Below are positions 27,513-37,097 of a stretch of 57,086 nucleotides of DNA, one piece after another. The DNA is taken from positions 1-57,086 of the forward strand of contig CAJOFU010000021.1 in NCBI GenBank assembly GCA_905233935.1, read 5' to 3'. The stretch is from Paludibacteraceae bacterium. GTDB taxonomy: Bacteria > Bacteroidota > Bacteroidia > Bacteroidales > Paludibacteraceae. The notes beneath the pieces were generated by a model. It worked only from the letters and a program-made list of their open reading frames with translations. It was not told the origin of the DNA and did no database searches. Made by a program: the position numbers and the translations under genes. How positions within the stretch are numbered: the stretch's first letter is position 1; each line of letters starts with the position of its first letter.

Positions 27513-27518
27513 CAACAG

Positions 27519-27552
27519 GTGGTACGTTCAACAACGTATCACTTTTGTTTTT
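27519..27552 (+). terminator. Intrinsic terminator of tRNA-Pro
   Basis: GTGGTACGTT (27519-27528) pairs with AACGTATCAC (27533-27542), one G-T pair, followed by TTTTGTTTTT. Confidence 0.8.
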
Positions 27553-27593
27553 AGATGTTATGATTATAAAAGAAAATAAACCTATATAAACCT

Positions 27594-27716
27594 TGATTAT
27601 TGATTTAGATTATTGCATAATCCATAAGTCTTTGTTCAACTGAATCATTTACAAATAAATTTGACATGATTCACTCGAACAAATCCTTATCTCAGACGAG
27701 ACTAAATCAATAATCA
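27594..27716. repeat. 123-base foldback element before rmuC
   Basis: An almost complete imperfect palindrome. The outer arms TGATTATTGATTTAG (27594) and CTAAATCAATAATCA (27702) are perfect over 15 bases. Nested pairs ATAAG/CTTAT, TTTGTTC/GAACAAA, TGAATCAT/ATGATTCA and CAAAT/ATTTG reach a two-base centre near 27657. It is either a decayed MITE or a long leader hairpin for rmuC, 42 bases after the tRNA terminator. Confidence 0.7.
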
Positions 27717-27749
27717 GCAATAAAACATAAATAAAATAGTAATGAAATT

Positions 27750-29048
27750 ATGGAGATATTGTTAGCATTTATAGCAGGATTAGTGGTGGCAGGATTAGTG
27801 GCACTGGTAGTGGTGCGGATACTGATGAAAAATTCCAAGCAGAATTTAGAGCAAGTACGACTCGATGCTGATAAACGCATTGAGGAAACAAATATTCGTC
27901 ATGACAAAGCGATAGAAGAGTTAGATAGCCGTCATGATAAAGCGATTGCAGCGGAGCGTGAGAGGTATGAGCAGGCATTGACTACCATGAAGGAGCAACT
28001 GACTAATGCTACCAATGAAATGCTCAAGCAACGGCAAGTGGAATTGCAACAGGCGAATTCCGCAAATATGAAGCAGATAGTGGATCCGCTCAAGGAAACC
28101 ATCCAAAAGATGGAAACCGCTATTAAAGAGAATAAGTCCACGCAAGAGACTTCAACAGCTGCTATCAAAGAGAAGATAGCTACGCTCGTCAGCACTACAA
28201 TGAAGGTTAGCGACAGTGCTGACCGACTGAGTAATGCGCTGACAGCCGAGAACAAGATCCAAGGTAACTGGGGAGAGCAGAAGATTGAAGCATTGCTGAA
28301 CGCTATCGGTCTGGAACCCGGCGTGGAATATGATGCACAGGAGTACCTGCGTGACGCCAGCGGAAAGATTATTGTATCCGACGAAACAGCCCACAGAATG
28401 CAGCCGGATATCATCCTTCACCTCGATGAGACGCGTGATCTGATCATCGACTCCAAGGTTTCGCTGAATGCGTTTATAGATTATACCAACGCCGAGACAG
28501 ATCAAGACAAAGAACTGGCTCTCAGTGCCCATCTGCGCAGCGTAAAGAATCACGTCAAAGAACTATCGAAAAAGAACTACGCCGCGTACGTAAAAGCGCC
28601 AAGAAAGAGTGTGGATTTTGTGATGATGTTCGTGCCGGTAGATGCTGCTTTGCAATTGGCATTGGCTTCCGACCAGACGCTATGGCGCGAGGCTATGAAC
28701 CAAGGAGTGTTCATTGTAGGCGAACAGAACCTTTATGCCGCTTTGCGTGCCGTGCAGGTGACGTGGACATCAATCAAGCAGAATGCCAACAACAAAGCAA
28801 TCTGCGATACAGCCGCTGAACTCGTCAACCGCGTAGGCGATCTGCTCGAACGCGTGCAGAACATGGGCGACAAATTGCAGGCAGTCAACAAAGCCTACGG
28901 GGCTGTATATGAAAAAGCCAAACGGGGTCAGAGTGTGCTCGGATCAGCACAGAAACTCGTGAAACTCGGTGCGAAAGCCAGCAGCGTACATGCCCTGCCA
29001 CCGGAAGATGAGGACGAAAAACTGCCTGAATTACCTTCCATCGAATAG
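27750..29048 (+). CDS. rmuC: DNA recombination protein RmuC
   Basis: A 432-residue protein. An N-terminal membrane segment (about 4-25) is followed by a long coiled coil (30-170, rich in Lys/Glu/Gln). The conserved RmuC core then has GNWGEQKIEALLNAIGL, MQPDIILHL and IIDSKVSLNAFIDY. RmuC limits inversions at short inverted repeats and carries an endonuclease-like fold. The length and start (ATGGAGATATTG) fit the family. Placement next to a large foldback element is notable but may be chance. Confidence 0.95.
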   Translation: MEILLAFIAGLVVAGLVALVVVRILMKNSKQNLEQVRLDADKRIEETNIRHDKAIEELDSRHDKAIAAERERYEQALTTMKEQLTNATNEMLKQRQVELQQANSANMKQIVDPLKETIQKMETAIKENKSTQETSTAAIKEKIATLVSTTMKVSDSADRLSNALTAENKIQGNWGEQKIEALLNAIGLEPGVEYDAQEYLRDASGKIIVSDETAHRMQPDIILHLDETRDLIIDSKVSLNAFIDYTNAETDQDKELALSAHLRSVKNHVKELSKKNYAAYVKAPRKSVDFVMMFVPVDAALQLALASDQTLWREAMNQGVFIVGEQNLYAALRAVQVTWTSIKQNANNKAICDTAAELVNRVGDLLERVQNMGDKLQAVNKAYGAVYEKAKRGQSVLGSAQKLVKLGAKASSVHALPPEDEDEKLPELPSIE

Positions 29049-29056
29049 ATTGTATA

Positions 29057-31792
29057 TTACAGATGGATGCGCATCAACAGATGTATATCCGTCTTGGTGA
29101 GCGGTCGGGATTTAAGTTCTGCCCAACTCGGGTGATACACCGTTTCGCTCACGCGCAAATAGAGAGATAACTGCCGGGTTATCTTGTACCGCATATTCAC
29201 GTACCATCGTCCGCCTACGCCGTAAGTAGCCGGGATAGAGAATGCGTATAAGACATCGTTTTCGTAGGTATAGATGCGGTTGTTCCAGTTCTGTACATCA
29301 AATCCTTGCAAGCGCAGTTGAATAACCATAGGAATAGCACGAACGTGGTATTCAATATCCTGACAGGCACTTACGCCATAACCCAATGAAGCGCTGCTGT
29401 CAGCATAGTTGACGAGCGAGGCGTCTGCGCGCGTGTGAAAACGCCAACTACCCAATATATATGTAAATTCCGCCCTTGCACGATGCGTACCAATGCTGCC
29501 CTTTTGCCGACTGCGGAGCTGGAACATCAGGTTGTAGTTAGAAGCCACATAATCCGCTTGCGTCAATACATCGTAGCCTATAGTACAGGAATCGCGTATG
29601 CCGTATTTAGGACCATAGAAGCGGAACACATCACCGTAGGCTGACAGTCGCCAATGCTTGAATCCCTTATACTCTATGCCAAGATAACCACCGTTCTCAT
29701 CGCCTAAGCGTGAGCCTTCACAAAAGGCGTAACCGTATTGATTGTCGAAGGTAGGTGAGTAATAGCGATAGAGCGCGATTATTCCCAAGTCGGAGAGCGG
29801 AGTGAGACGTAAGCCGGCTATGACTCCCACACCCCATGTGCTGTTTTCAGCAGCTGCCACCTCGGCAAACAGTTGCATCCAACGCCACGAGTATTTGATG
29901 TCCGCACCCACGACGCACTGCTGCTTGCCACGGAAGTAGTTCTGATTGTAATAAGCGTTTCTGACCGGCAGCGAGTCGGAATATATATGCTCCATAACCG
30001 TCACACCGACATGCAAGTGATTAAAGTTTAGTCCGACATTGGCACCTATAGCGTGATGCCACACTTTACTGCGATCTACTGAGTACCAGCCGCTGACCTC
30101 TGTATGTTTGCCGGCCGTGAAGGTTGCCCCTACCCCTTGGTATCGTTCGCTGCCTGCAGAACTGACCTTGCTTAGTCCCTGTTTGTCGTGTCCGATCTGC
30201 ATCACACGACTGCTCTTGCCAGTATGAAAGAAGTGGTTGGTTACCAAGCCTTGTCCGAAGCGTGCCTGATAACACCCGCCAACGAAACGCTTGAGGTGAC
30301 CAATGTTGCTCAGTTGGATATATCCGCCGTATTCCAGATCCTGCCAACCTCCGGCTGCCGGACGTCGGATAGTCACACCTGCTTCTGCTTGTCTGCGGTA
30401 ATTGTAACCGTACTTGGCTTGCACATAAACAGGGTCAGAACCTTCATATGCTTCGATATTCCTTACATCGGTGCGCAGACTCAAGTCATGCTTGCCGTAT
30501 TTGCCTAAATCCCGCCAATAGAACGGCTCTTTCTGTGGCTCCCCTATCCTGACAAACGGCAACAGATTACGTACCTCGTAGTCCTTTAATCCGCGTACCA
30601 ATTGCAACTCATACAGGCTGTGAAAAGGTATATCGCGCGCCTTCAGCAGAATAGCACTCACTTGCTCCTCGCTCAAGAATGGCAACTCACTCAAGGCATC
30701 ATAATCGTTTGCATTCAGTGCTATAGGGTTGGCAGTTTTTGCAAGCAAATCTTCGACGAGCGTCTCAAAATCATCAACTGTACCATCCGTTTCTTCGGTT
30801 ACCTGTGAGTAGATATCTTCCATGATATTCTCCAAGGGAATATTGCTCATATAGTCCGTTGATGCAGAAGGTATATCGAGCACAATAGGCAGGTGGTCAG
30901 AGTAACCGTCATGCTGATATTGGTAACCGTTGTAGGTGCGATACGGTTTGTAACCGGTGTAATTCTCATCGCGTGTAAGCAGCCATGGTACGTCATAGAT
31001 GGCTGTTTGCACTGTGTCTTTCAGTGCCCGGGAAACATAGAACTGGTCAATACAACTCCACGCACCCTGGTATTTGTATGTGCCTTCTCCCCTACTCTCT
31101 TTTTGCAGCATTTGGTTGTACATTCCCGGCAGATCTTCAGCAGGTGCACTATTCATATCTCCCATGACAACAATCTTAGCTTGCGGGTTGATTTGTAGTA
31201 GGCTGTCTGTATGGTGGGCGAGGGTTTGTTTGGCTCGCTGCCGCAATGCTACCCGCCCGACTCCACCCAGCTGGCTTGGCAGGTGGCAGACAAACACGTG
31301 CAGCATTTCGCCGTCAGGCATCGAACCGGAAGCGTACAATATATCCCGCGTCGGTCGTTCACCGGCATCGACAGGCACACGGATAGGGTAAGCTTGTTGC
31401 AGGGCAAAGAGGTCTGTGCGGTAGAGCATAGCCACATCTATGCCGCGTGCATCAGGACTATCGAAATGAATGTAGAAATAAGGCAGGTTTCTCAGATTCT
31501 GCAAGCAGAGATCGTTGACGCATTGCTCGTTCTCTATCTCGCATAGCCCGACAATCGCTACACCTTCCCAACCGCCGATGTTCACTATCGTGCGAGCAAT
31601 CTGTTCGCGCTTGTGATAGTACCGTGAGGGTGTCCAATGCCTGAGTCCCTCTTCACTGAACTCGCTGTCATCGTGGAGCGTGTCAAGGGTGCAATCAAAA
31701 AGGTTTTCGACATTGTATGACACAATGCGAAAACCATACACCGGCATTACCGCCAACCAAAGCAAAACGATATATGCCAAATGCCGGAACAT
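29057..31792 (-). CDS. Fused endonuclease/exonuclease/phosphatase and HHH-barrel protein
   Basis: A 911-residue exported protein joining two parts normally found separately. Residues about 1-310 are an EEP-fold nuclease or phosphatase: signal peptide, then IVSYNVENLFD, AIVGLCEIEN, VVMGDMNSAP and DHLPIVLD. Residues about 330-420 are a helix-hairpin-helix segment (NANDYDALSELPFLSEEQV, RGLKDYEVRNLLPFV) like ComEA. The rest is a beta-rich region resembling the outer-membrane barrel of Bacteroidota HHH proteins. No stop or frameshift lies between them. It could be a surface DNA-binding and DNA-cutting protein for nutrient or DNA uptake; that is inference. It is the last gene of the long minus block. 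Confidence 0.85.
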   Translation of the reverse strand: MFRHLAYIVLLWLAVMPVYGFRIVSYNVENLFDCTLDTLHDDSEFSEEGLRHWTPSRYYHKREQIARTIVNIGGWEGVAIVGLCEIENEQCVNDLCLQNLRNLPYFYIHFDSPDARGIDVAMLYRTDLFALQQAYPIRVPVDAGERPTRDILYASGSMPDGEMLHVFVCHLPSQLGGVGRVALRQRAKQTLAHHTDSLLQINPQAKIVVMGDMNSAPAEDLPGMYNQMLQKESRGEGTYKYQGAWSCIDQFYVSRALKDTVQTAIYDVPWLLTRDENYTGYKPYRTYNGYQYQHDGYSDHLPIVLDIPSASTDYMSNIPLENIMEDIYSQVTEETDGTVDDFETLVEDLLAKTANPIALNANDYDALSELPFLSEEQVSAILLKARDIPFHSLYELQLVRGLKDYEVRNLLPFVRIGEPQKEPFYWRDLGKYGKHDLSLRTDVRNIEAYEGSDPVYVQAKYGYNYRRQAEAGVTIRRPAAGGWQDLEYGGYIQLSNIGHLKRFVGGCYQARFGQGLVTNHFFHTGKSSRVMQIGHDKQGLSKVSSAGSERYQGVGATFTAGKHTEVSGWYSVDRSKVWHHAIGANVGLNFNHLHVGVTVMEHIYSDSLPVRNAYYNQNYFRGKQQCVVGADIKYSWRWMQLFAEVAAAENSTWGVGVIAGLRLTPLSDLGIIALYRYYSPTFDNQYGYAFCEGSRLGDENGGYLGIEYKGFKHWRLSAYGDVFRFYGPKYGIRDSCTIGYDVLTQADYVASNYNLMFQLRSRQKGSIGTHRARAEFTYILGSWRFHTRADASLVNYADSSASLGYGVSACQDIEYHVRAIPMVIQLRLQGFDVQNWNNRIYTYENDVLYAFSIPATYGVGGRWYVNMRYKITRQLSLYLRVSETVYHPSWAELKSRPLTKTDIHLLMRIHL

Positions 31793-31801
31793 TGATGGTT
31801 G

Positions 31802-33019
31802 TTATGAGAGCATCTGTATAGCCCGCCGGAGTGCGGAAATGAACAGGTCTATTTCCTCTTTGTCGTTGTACATACCGAACGAAACACGCACTGTTCCGGG
31901 CACTTTGAGTTCATCCATCAGCGGCTCTGCACAGTGGTGACCGATACGCACAGCTACTCCTTGTTGATCGAGCAGAGCACCCAAATCAAACGGATGAACC
32001 AACTTGCCGGAAGCGTCGTATGCATTGAATGAAATAGCTCCGGCTTTCTTTTGTCCGGCGGCATAGATATGTATGCCTTCTATCTGCCCAAGTTGCTGCT
32101 CGGTGTAGGCTGCCAGTTCCTGTTCGTGGGTTGCTATAGCATCTATGCCGCAGTCTTGCATGTACTGCGCAGCCACACCCCATGCATATGAACCCACATA
32201 ATCCGGTGTGCCGGCTTCAAAGCGATAGGGTAGTACGTTGTATGTCGTTCCCGACCAGCGTACATGGTCAATCATCTCACCACCACCTTGATAGGGTGGC
32301 AATTGCTCCAGCCATTGCTGCTTGCCGTATAGCAGACCAATGCCTGTAGGTGCGTACATCTTATGTGCCGAACATACAAAGAAGTCGCAGTCCAATGCCT
32401 GTACATCTACCTTTAGATGCGGTGCAGACTGTGCGCCGTCAATGCATACAGGTATATTCTTTTCATGTGCCAGACGGATGATCTCCTCTATCGGGTTGAT
32501 GATGCCGAGTACGTTGCTCACATGCGCCACGCTCACCAACTTGGTGCGTTCGTTCAGAAGCCCCTTGTAAGCCTCTATATCGAGCGATAAATCCTCGCGC
32601 AGAGGAATTACACGCAGTACGGCTTTCTTGCGCTCACAGAGCATTTGCCATGGTACAATGTTTGAGTGGTGCTCCATAGCGGAAACGATAATCTCGTCGC
32701 CCTCATGGATGAATGCCTCTCCAAAACAGAATGCCAGCATATTCAGTCCCTCGGTTGTACCGCGTGTGAACAGGATCTCCTTGCTGCTCTGTGCACCAAT
32801 CATCTGCGCAAGAATACTGCGCGCCTCTTCATGTTTGGCGGTAGCTACCTGGCTCAAGTGATGCGTGCCACGGTGGATATTCGCATTCCACGTGCTGTAT
32901 GCCTCACTGATAGCGTCGATCACACATTGGGGCTTCTGTGAGGTGGCAGCGTTATCGAAGTACACCAATCGCTTGCCGTGTACCTGTTGCTTCAATATGG
33001 GAAAATCAGAACTTCGCAT
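31802..33019 (-). CDS. sufS: Cysteine desulfurase SufS
   Basis: A PLP enzyme of 405 residues that removes sulfur from cysteine for Fe-S cluster assembly by the SUF system. The PLP lysine lies in SAHKMYAPTGIG, the N-terminal block is YFDNAATSQKP, and the active cysteine is in VRIGHHCAEPLM. ATG 33019 gives MRSSDFPILKQQV, the normal start, four residues after the longest frame. No sufBCD genes are adjacent. The gap upstream consists of CTTCAAAT octamer repeats. Confidence 0.95.
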   Translation of the reverse strand: MRSSDFPILKQQVHGKRLVYFDNAATSQKPQCVIDAISEAYSTWNANIHRGTHHLSQVATAKHEEARSILAQMIGAQSSKEILFTRGTTEGLNMLAFCFGEAFIHEGDEIIVSAMEHHSNIVPWQMLCERKKAVLRVIPLREDLSLDIEAYKGLLNERTKLVSVAHVSNVLGIINPIEEIIRLAHEKNIPVCIDGAQSAPHLKVDVQALDCDFFVCSAHKMYAPTGIGLLYGKQQWLEQLPPYQGGGEMIDHVRWSGTTYNVLPYRFEAGTPDYVGSYAWGVAAQYMQDCGIDAIATHEQELAAYTEQQLGQIEGIHIYAAGQKKAGAISFNAYDASGKLVHPFDLGALLDQQGVAVRIGHHCAEPLMDELKVPGTVRVSFGMYNDKEEIDLFISALRRAIQMLS

Positions 33020-33062
33020 GTAAATCTTCAAATTTTAAATCTTCAAATCTTCAAATATTTAT
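33020..33062 (-). repeat. Octameric tandem repeat between gldB and sufS
   Basis: CTTCAAAT-type units (about four) fill the junction on the plus strand. Confidence 0.65.
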
Positions 33063-34073
33063 TTATGGCTTGTAGTAGCTGTCACGCAATATTTGTTCCG
33101 CATCGTGGTTGGCGATGAGATCCTGCAAACTGAGTTCAGGATGATTATTCATGTAACTTTCGGCTATCCTCCAACCGATCCACGTACCTAATCTGGGAGG
33201 GGCTTCCTGCGAGATTTCGCTGGTGAAAGGCCCATCATTCAGATACGACGTGAGTAGCAGTTGTTCGGTCTTGAACAGATCGCGTTTGTCCATCATCCGG
33301 TTCCAGATCTGCCGTTCATACTGCTCGCACCACTGCCACTGCTCCTTGCTGTAGCCCATGACCTCGTAATCCGGTTCATCCAGCAGGGTAGAGCACACGT
33401 ACATCATCTTTCCGCGATAGAGCATATTGTCAATCAACCTGCCTTTGGCTGCAGCAAACGGAAAGACGGCAAACAGGTAACCGCTTACTACATCGCCGGC
33501 GATACACTCCTTGCGCATGGTCTGCTTCTGGTAGTTATGTACGACGCGATTGTAGTACGGGTAATCGCTGCCGAGATACATATCCAAACCTACCGCCATA
33601 TTTCCGTCATCAAGGAATAGCACAGAAGCATTGAATCCGCTCACAAACGTATAGATCTGAGGTATATACAGTTCGGGATACAGATAGTGAAAGCGCGTGA
33701 ATGCGTGAGTAAGTTCTTTTTGTATGCCACGCATGTCGGCAAAGGTTTGCTGAACAGTCGTGTTCGTCTTGTCAAACCCGTACAATGTGTCGTGAATAAA
33801 TAATGGCAGTGCGTCAATCAGATAAGCTGTATCCTCTGCCGCCACGCCTAAAGCTTGTTCAACGTATTGAGGAAAAAATTCCGGATAATCGGCATACAAT
33901 GCCCGTACATCCTCAGCCGATTGCTCGGTGCGGATAGCCAGCAATGCCGAATCAAAGCGGATGATCTCCACCTGTTGCTGCTCCATTGTCAGCGGATAAT
34001 AATGTCGCTTATGCTGACAACTTGTAATCAGCATACACGCCATAGTCAATACTATGAATCCTGTGCTCTTCAC
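33063..34073 (-). CDS. gldB: GldB-like lipoprotein
   Basis: A 336-residue lipoprotein (lipobox ITSC near residue 19). The body matches the gliding-motility lipoprotein GldB of Bacteroidota: IIRFDSALLAI, YPEFFPQYVEQALGV, then GLDMYLGSDYPYYNRV and PPRLGTWIGWRIAESYM near the end. In non-gliding Bacteroidales GldB is kept, but its role is not clear. It is followed by sufS and preceded by lolD in the same direction. Confidence 0.88.
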   Translation of the reverse strand: MKSTGFIVLTMACMLITSCQHKRHYYPLTMEQQQVEIIRFDSALLAIRTEQSAEDVRALYADYPEFFPQYVEQALGVAAEDTAYLIDALPLFIHDTLYGFDKTNTTVQQTFADMRGIQKELTHAFTRFHYLYPELYIPQIYTFVSGFNASVLFLDDGNMAVGLDMYLGSDYPYYNRVVHNYQKQTMRKECIAGDVVSGYLFAVFPFAAAKGRLIDNMLYRGKMMYVCSTLLDEPDYEVMGYSKEQWQWCEQYERQIWNRMMDKRDLFKTEQLLLTSYLNDGPFTSEISQEAPPRLGTWIGWRIAESYMNNHPELSLQDLIANHDAEQILRDSYYKP

Positions 34074-34075
34074 TC

Positions 34076-34107
34076 TATAAACTATTAATTATTAACTATT
34101 AACTCTC
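34076..34107 (-). repeat. Heptameric tandem repeat over the end of lolD
   Basis: ACTATTA, ATTATTA, ACTATTA units (plus strand) between gldB and lolD, reaching the lolD stop codon. Confidence 0.7.
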
Positions 34108-34745
34108 CCGTCCTTGAGTTCGATAACTCTGTCGGATATAGCCGCCAACTCCTTGTCGTGGGTTACGATGACGATTGTCTGCCCAAACCGGTTTCGCATC
34201 TCTTGCAGCAGTGCATGCAGTTCGCGTTTGTTGGCTTCGTCCAGACTGCCTGAAGGCTCGTCGGCAAGTATCACATCCGGGTTCATCATCATCGCCCGTG
34301 CTGCGGCTACACGTTGCTTTTCACCGCCGGACAGTTCGTTGGGTTTGTGTGACATGCGCTCGCTGAGTCCAAGATCACTGAGCAGTTTCTCGGCACGTGC
34401 GCGCGCCTCACGCTCGCTGTCCTTATGGATCAGTGCCGGCATCATCACGTTTTCCAGAGCCGTGAACTCAGGCAGCAACTGATGGAACTGGAAGATAAAC
34501 CCTATGTGTTTGTTTCGGAACTCTGCCAATGCGTTTTCCTTCAAATTCAGTACATCTGTTCCGTCAATCAGTACACTGCCACTGTCGGGTTTGTCTAATG
34601 TGCCGATGATCTGGAGTAGGGTAGTTTTGCCCGCACCGGATTTGCCCACGATGGATACAATCTCGCCTTTGTTTATGCTTAGCGACACGCCTTTCAGCAC
34701 TTCCAGTTCGCCGAATGACTTGCAAATATCCTTGACTTCTATCAT
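34092..34745 (-). CDS. lolD: LolD-like ABC transporter ATPase
   Basis: A 217-residue ATPase of the LolD/MacB family that powers lipoprotein release or another MacB-type export. Walker A is GKSGAGKTT, the signature LSGGEKQR, and Walker [14 protein letters not shown]. The length fits a stand-alone LolD. Its membrane partner (LolC/E) is not in the window. Adjacent genes encode lipoproteins, which fits but does not prove a Lol role. Confidence 0.88.
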   Translation of the reverse strand: MIEVKDICKSFGELEVLKGVSLSINKGEIVSIVGKSGAGKTTLLQIIGTLDKPDSGSVLIDGTDVLNLKENALAEFRNKHIGFIFQFHQLLPEFTALENVMMPALIHKDSEREARARAEKLLSDLGLSERMSHKPNELSGGEKQRVAAARAMMMNPDVILADEPSGSLDEANKRELHALLQEMRNRFGQTIVIVTHDKELAAISDRVIELKDGRVNS

Positions 34746-34746
34746 A

Positions 34747-35769
34747 TCACTTTATGTTTTGTTTGTTGTTTATCCATTCAATAGCCTTCTCAATGATATC
34801 ATCCTTGTCCTCACTCTGCAAAGTTACACATATATCCGGCTCAATGCCTTGTTCTATATCCTGCTTATCGCGGTCATACATGCGTATGCTGGAGAACCGC
34901 ACCATCCATCCGCAGGGTATCTCATAGCTCATCGGCATACCTCCGCCACCGCCGCTCACGCCGCCTACAATCGTTGCATTGTCTGCGTAGCGTATCATGC
35001 TGACGAACAGGTTGGCTGCCGAATAACTATGCCGGTTGCATAGCACGACAACCGGTTTCAACCATCTGCAATTGGCAGCCCACGAGGCATGCAATGTCAT
35101 CGGTTCCAATGTGGAGAACGCATTATGTTCTGCTCCGGTTTTGTGATGCCAGTAACCGATGATCTGATCGCTTGTGAAGAACGGTGCTGCCAGATGGTAG
35201 GCATTCGTTATGTCGCCTCCGCCGTTGTTGCGCACGTCAATGATCAGTCCCTTGCAGTCCTTGAATGCTGTAAATACCCATTTCAAATTGCGTATACTGA
35301 AACTGTTGGAGAAACTGGGATAATAGATATATCCAATTTGCCCCTCATCAATCGAGCAGTAATACAGTCCTCCGGCAATGCGGTAATCGTGCAGATAGAG
35401 TTTTTGCAGGTCTGCGTCGTAGTTAGCCGGATAACTGTCGTACCATGCCGTGTTGTAACTGCGGTCGAAATCCGAGTAAAGATTTACATGACCGTCACGA
35501 AGCGAATTCAGCATGCTTGCACACAGGTCAAATAGTGCAACCTGATCCCCTTTTTTCAACGTCGCAGCCTTGCTCACATATTCGTCATGTATAGCCAGCC
35601 AGTCTATCCCCTTGTCATCAATGTAGCAGTACTTGGTATCAATGATCTGCCACAATGCCTCAATGTTCTCTACCGGATCTGTTGAGAATGACATCTCCTC
35701 TTTAGCGCGGCAAGAACTCAGCATGGATGTTGCTGCCAAAAGTCCTATTATGAAATGCTGTAACTTCAT
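34747..35769 (-). CDS. S41-family peptidase, lipoprotein
   Basis: A 340-residue C-terminal-processing-type serine peptidase without an obvious PDZ domain. It has a lipoprotein signal ending LSSC near residue 20, [20 protein letters not shown], and the catalytic serine in [20 protein letters not shown]; the lysine dyad would lie downstream. ATG 35769 overlaps the stop of the upstream gene (ATGA). A glycine-rich loop [15 protein letters not shown] follows the active site. Confidence 0.88.
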   Translation of the reverse strand: MKLQHFIIGLLAATSMLSSCRAKEEMSFSTDPVENIEALWQIIDTKYCYIDDKGIDWLAIHDEYVSKAATLKKGDQVALFDLCASMLNSLRDGHVNLYSDFDRSYNTAWYDSYPANYDADLQKLYLHDYRIAGGLYYCSIDEGQIGYIYYPSFSNSFSIRNLKWVFTAFKDCKGLIIDVRNNGGGDITNAYHLAAPFFTSDQIIGYWHHKTGAEHNAFSTLEPMTLHASWAANCRWLKPVVVLCNRHSYSAANLFVSMIRYADNATIVGGVSGGGGGMPMSYEIPCGWMVRFSSIRMYDRDKQDIEQGIEPDICVTLQSEDKDDIIEKAIEWINNKQNIK

Positions 35770-36602
35770 AAGCGTGCGTTTGCGTGTATCCGGTACTTCC
35801 ACCGGCAGCCGATAACTATACTCAACTGATTCCGTACGAAATGCAGATTATCTGTTCCGTAGCGTATATACTCGTGCTCTGCTCCCACTCGCCATGTGGA
35901 GTGGGGAAGCTGCATATCCAGTGCCAGTTCGTGTTTGACTGTGTTGTGGTTCCAATGCCCCGAACACCGTGGTTGACCGCTCACGCCCTCGTAGATCTCG
36001 TAGTACGACTGCCAATATTCGGGCAGGTAGTCGAAACCGATGAGGTTGGTACGTATCAGATAGTTGAGCCTGTAACTCGTCTTCTTGCCGTAGAATGACC
36101 AACTCACACCACCCATTGCCATAGCATCTATCGCCACATCGAACGATACAATCTTGTTGACATTGTTCGCTTGCTCTCGTACCGTGAAGTTTGCTTCCAG
36201 ATACGGTCCCAGATGCACCCGCAGACTTTCGTCAAACCATCGCCATTCGTAGAACGCACCCCATCCGCCTGCCGTCTGTATGCCCCAAAAGATGTTAGAG
36301 CGGCTGGAGTTGATGTAATCCATAAAGTAGAGATCCAACCGTCCTGCATGTGCCCAATGCGCCAATCTGCCTGTCTTGCCAAGGCGTGTGTCCTGACGAA
36401 AAGGCTGCCACCATTCGTTGCCTATGCCGTATTGCCGGCCTGAATATCCCATCGGACTCAGATAGGTGTCTAACTGGTAACCCGTGCCGATCTTCACCTC
36501 CAGTATGTTGTCATGTTCCACGCCTTCCTGTGCCATCGTTAGCACCGGAAGACATATCACCAACCCTATGAGCCAAAACTTCTTCAAGTCGCAAATCACC
36601 AA
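35766..36602 (-). CDS. DUF3316-like outer-membrane or periplasmic protein
   Basis: A 278-residue protein with a signal peptide (ending TMAQEG at about 25). The segment TGYQLDTYLSPMGYSGRQYGI is typical of DUF3316 proteins of Bacteroidales. Alternating aromatic and charged residues suggest a small beta-barrel. Function unknown. It overlaps the S41 gene by four bases, so the two are probably translated together. The first residues MVICDLKK are partly encoded by the heptamer repeat next to tsaE; the real start may be the internal lysine-rich segment. Confidence 0.75.
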   Translation of the reverse strand: MVICDLKKFWLIGLVICLPVLTMAQEGVEHDNILEVKIGTGYQLDTYLSPMGYSGRQYGIGNEWWQPFRQDTRLGKTGRLAHWAHAGRLDLYFMDYINSSRSNIFWGIQTAGGWGAFYEWRWFDESLRVHLGPYLEANFTVREQANNVNKIVSFDVAIDAMAMGGVSWSFYGKKTSYRLNYLIRTNLIGFDYLPEYWQSYYEIYEGVSGQPRCSGHWNHNTVKHELALDMQLPHSTWRVGAEHEYIRYGTDNLHFVRNQLSIVIGCRWKYRIHANARL

Positions 36603-36632
36603 TCACCAATTACAAATCATAAATCACAAATA
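36590..36632 (-). repeat. Heptameric tandem repeat between tsaE and the DUF3316-like gene
   Basis: AATCACC, AATCACC, AATTACA, AATCATA, AATCACA units (plus strand). Confidence 0.75.
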
Positions 36633-37075
36633 GTCAATTGTCTGTCTCCGCTCTCCTGAGGCACGATCTTCACCCAAACCGTGTCATCGGGTAGGAGAGG
36701 TTCAATCAGCGCCGGCCACTCGATGAAGCAATAGTTGCCGGAGTAGAGGTATTCCTCTGCACCGAAATCCATCGCCTCGCGAATGTCTTTCAGTCGGTAG
36801 CAGTCGAAGTGATACACTTCCCCTTTGTACGGTTGCTCTACATCATACACATTGACGATGGCAAAGGTCGGACTGTTTACAACATCCGCTGAACCCATCT
36901 GCTCGCAGAGTTGTTTGATGAACGTGGTCTTGCCTGCACCCATCTGACCCTCGAACGCATATACGCGTGCGTCCGGGTGTACGTCCAATATATCAAATGC
37001 ACTGACCTGCTTGCCTTGCTCATCGAGCAGCAAAAGTCCCTCGTTTGCGTCAATTTTTATTGTGTATGTATGCAT
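36617..37075 (-). CDS. tsaE: tRNA threonylcarbamoyladenosine synthesis ATPase TsaE
   Basis: A 152-residue P-loop ATPase that works with TsaB and TsaD to make t6A at position 37 of ANN-decoding tRNAs. The P-loop is FEGQMGAGKTTFIKQL, followed by the conserved VNSPTFAIVNVY and YHFDCYRLKD. It ends DRQLTICDL. It lies 22 bases after uvrC. Length and motifs are normal. Confidence 0.95.
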   Translation of the reverse strand: MHTYTIKIDANEGLLLLDEQGKQVSAFDILDVHPDARVYAFEGQMGAGKTTFIKQLCEQMGSADVVNSPTFAIVNVYDVEQPYKGEVYHFDCYRLKDIREAMDFGAEEYLYSGNYCFIEWPALIEPLLPDDTVWVKIVPQESGDRQLTICDL

Positions 37076-37097
37076 GTTCGTGCTTTTTATTCAATTC

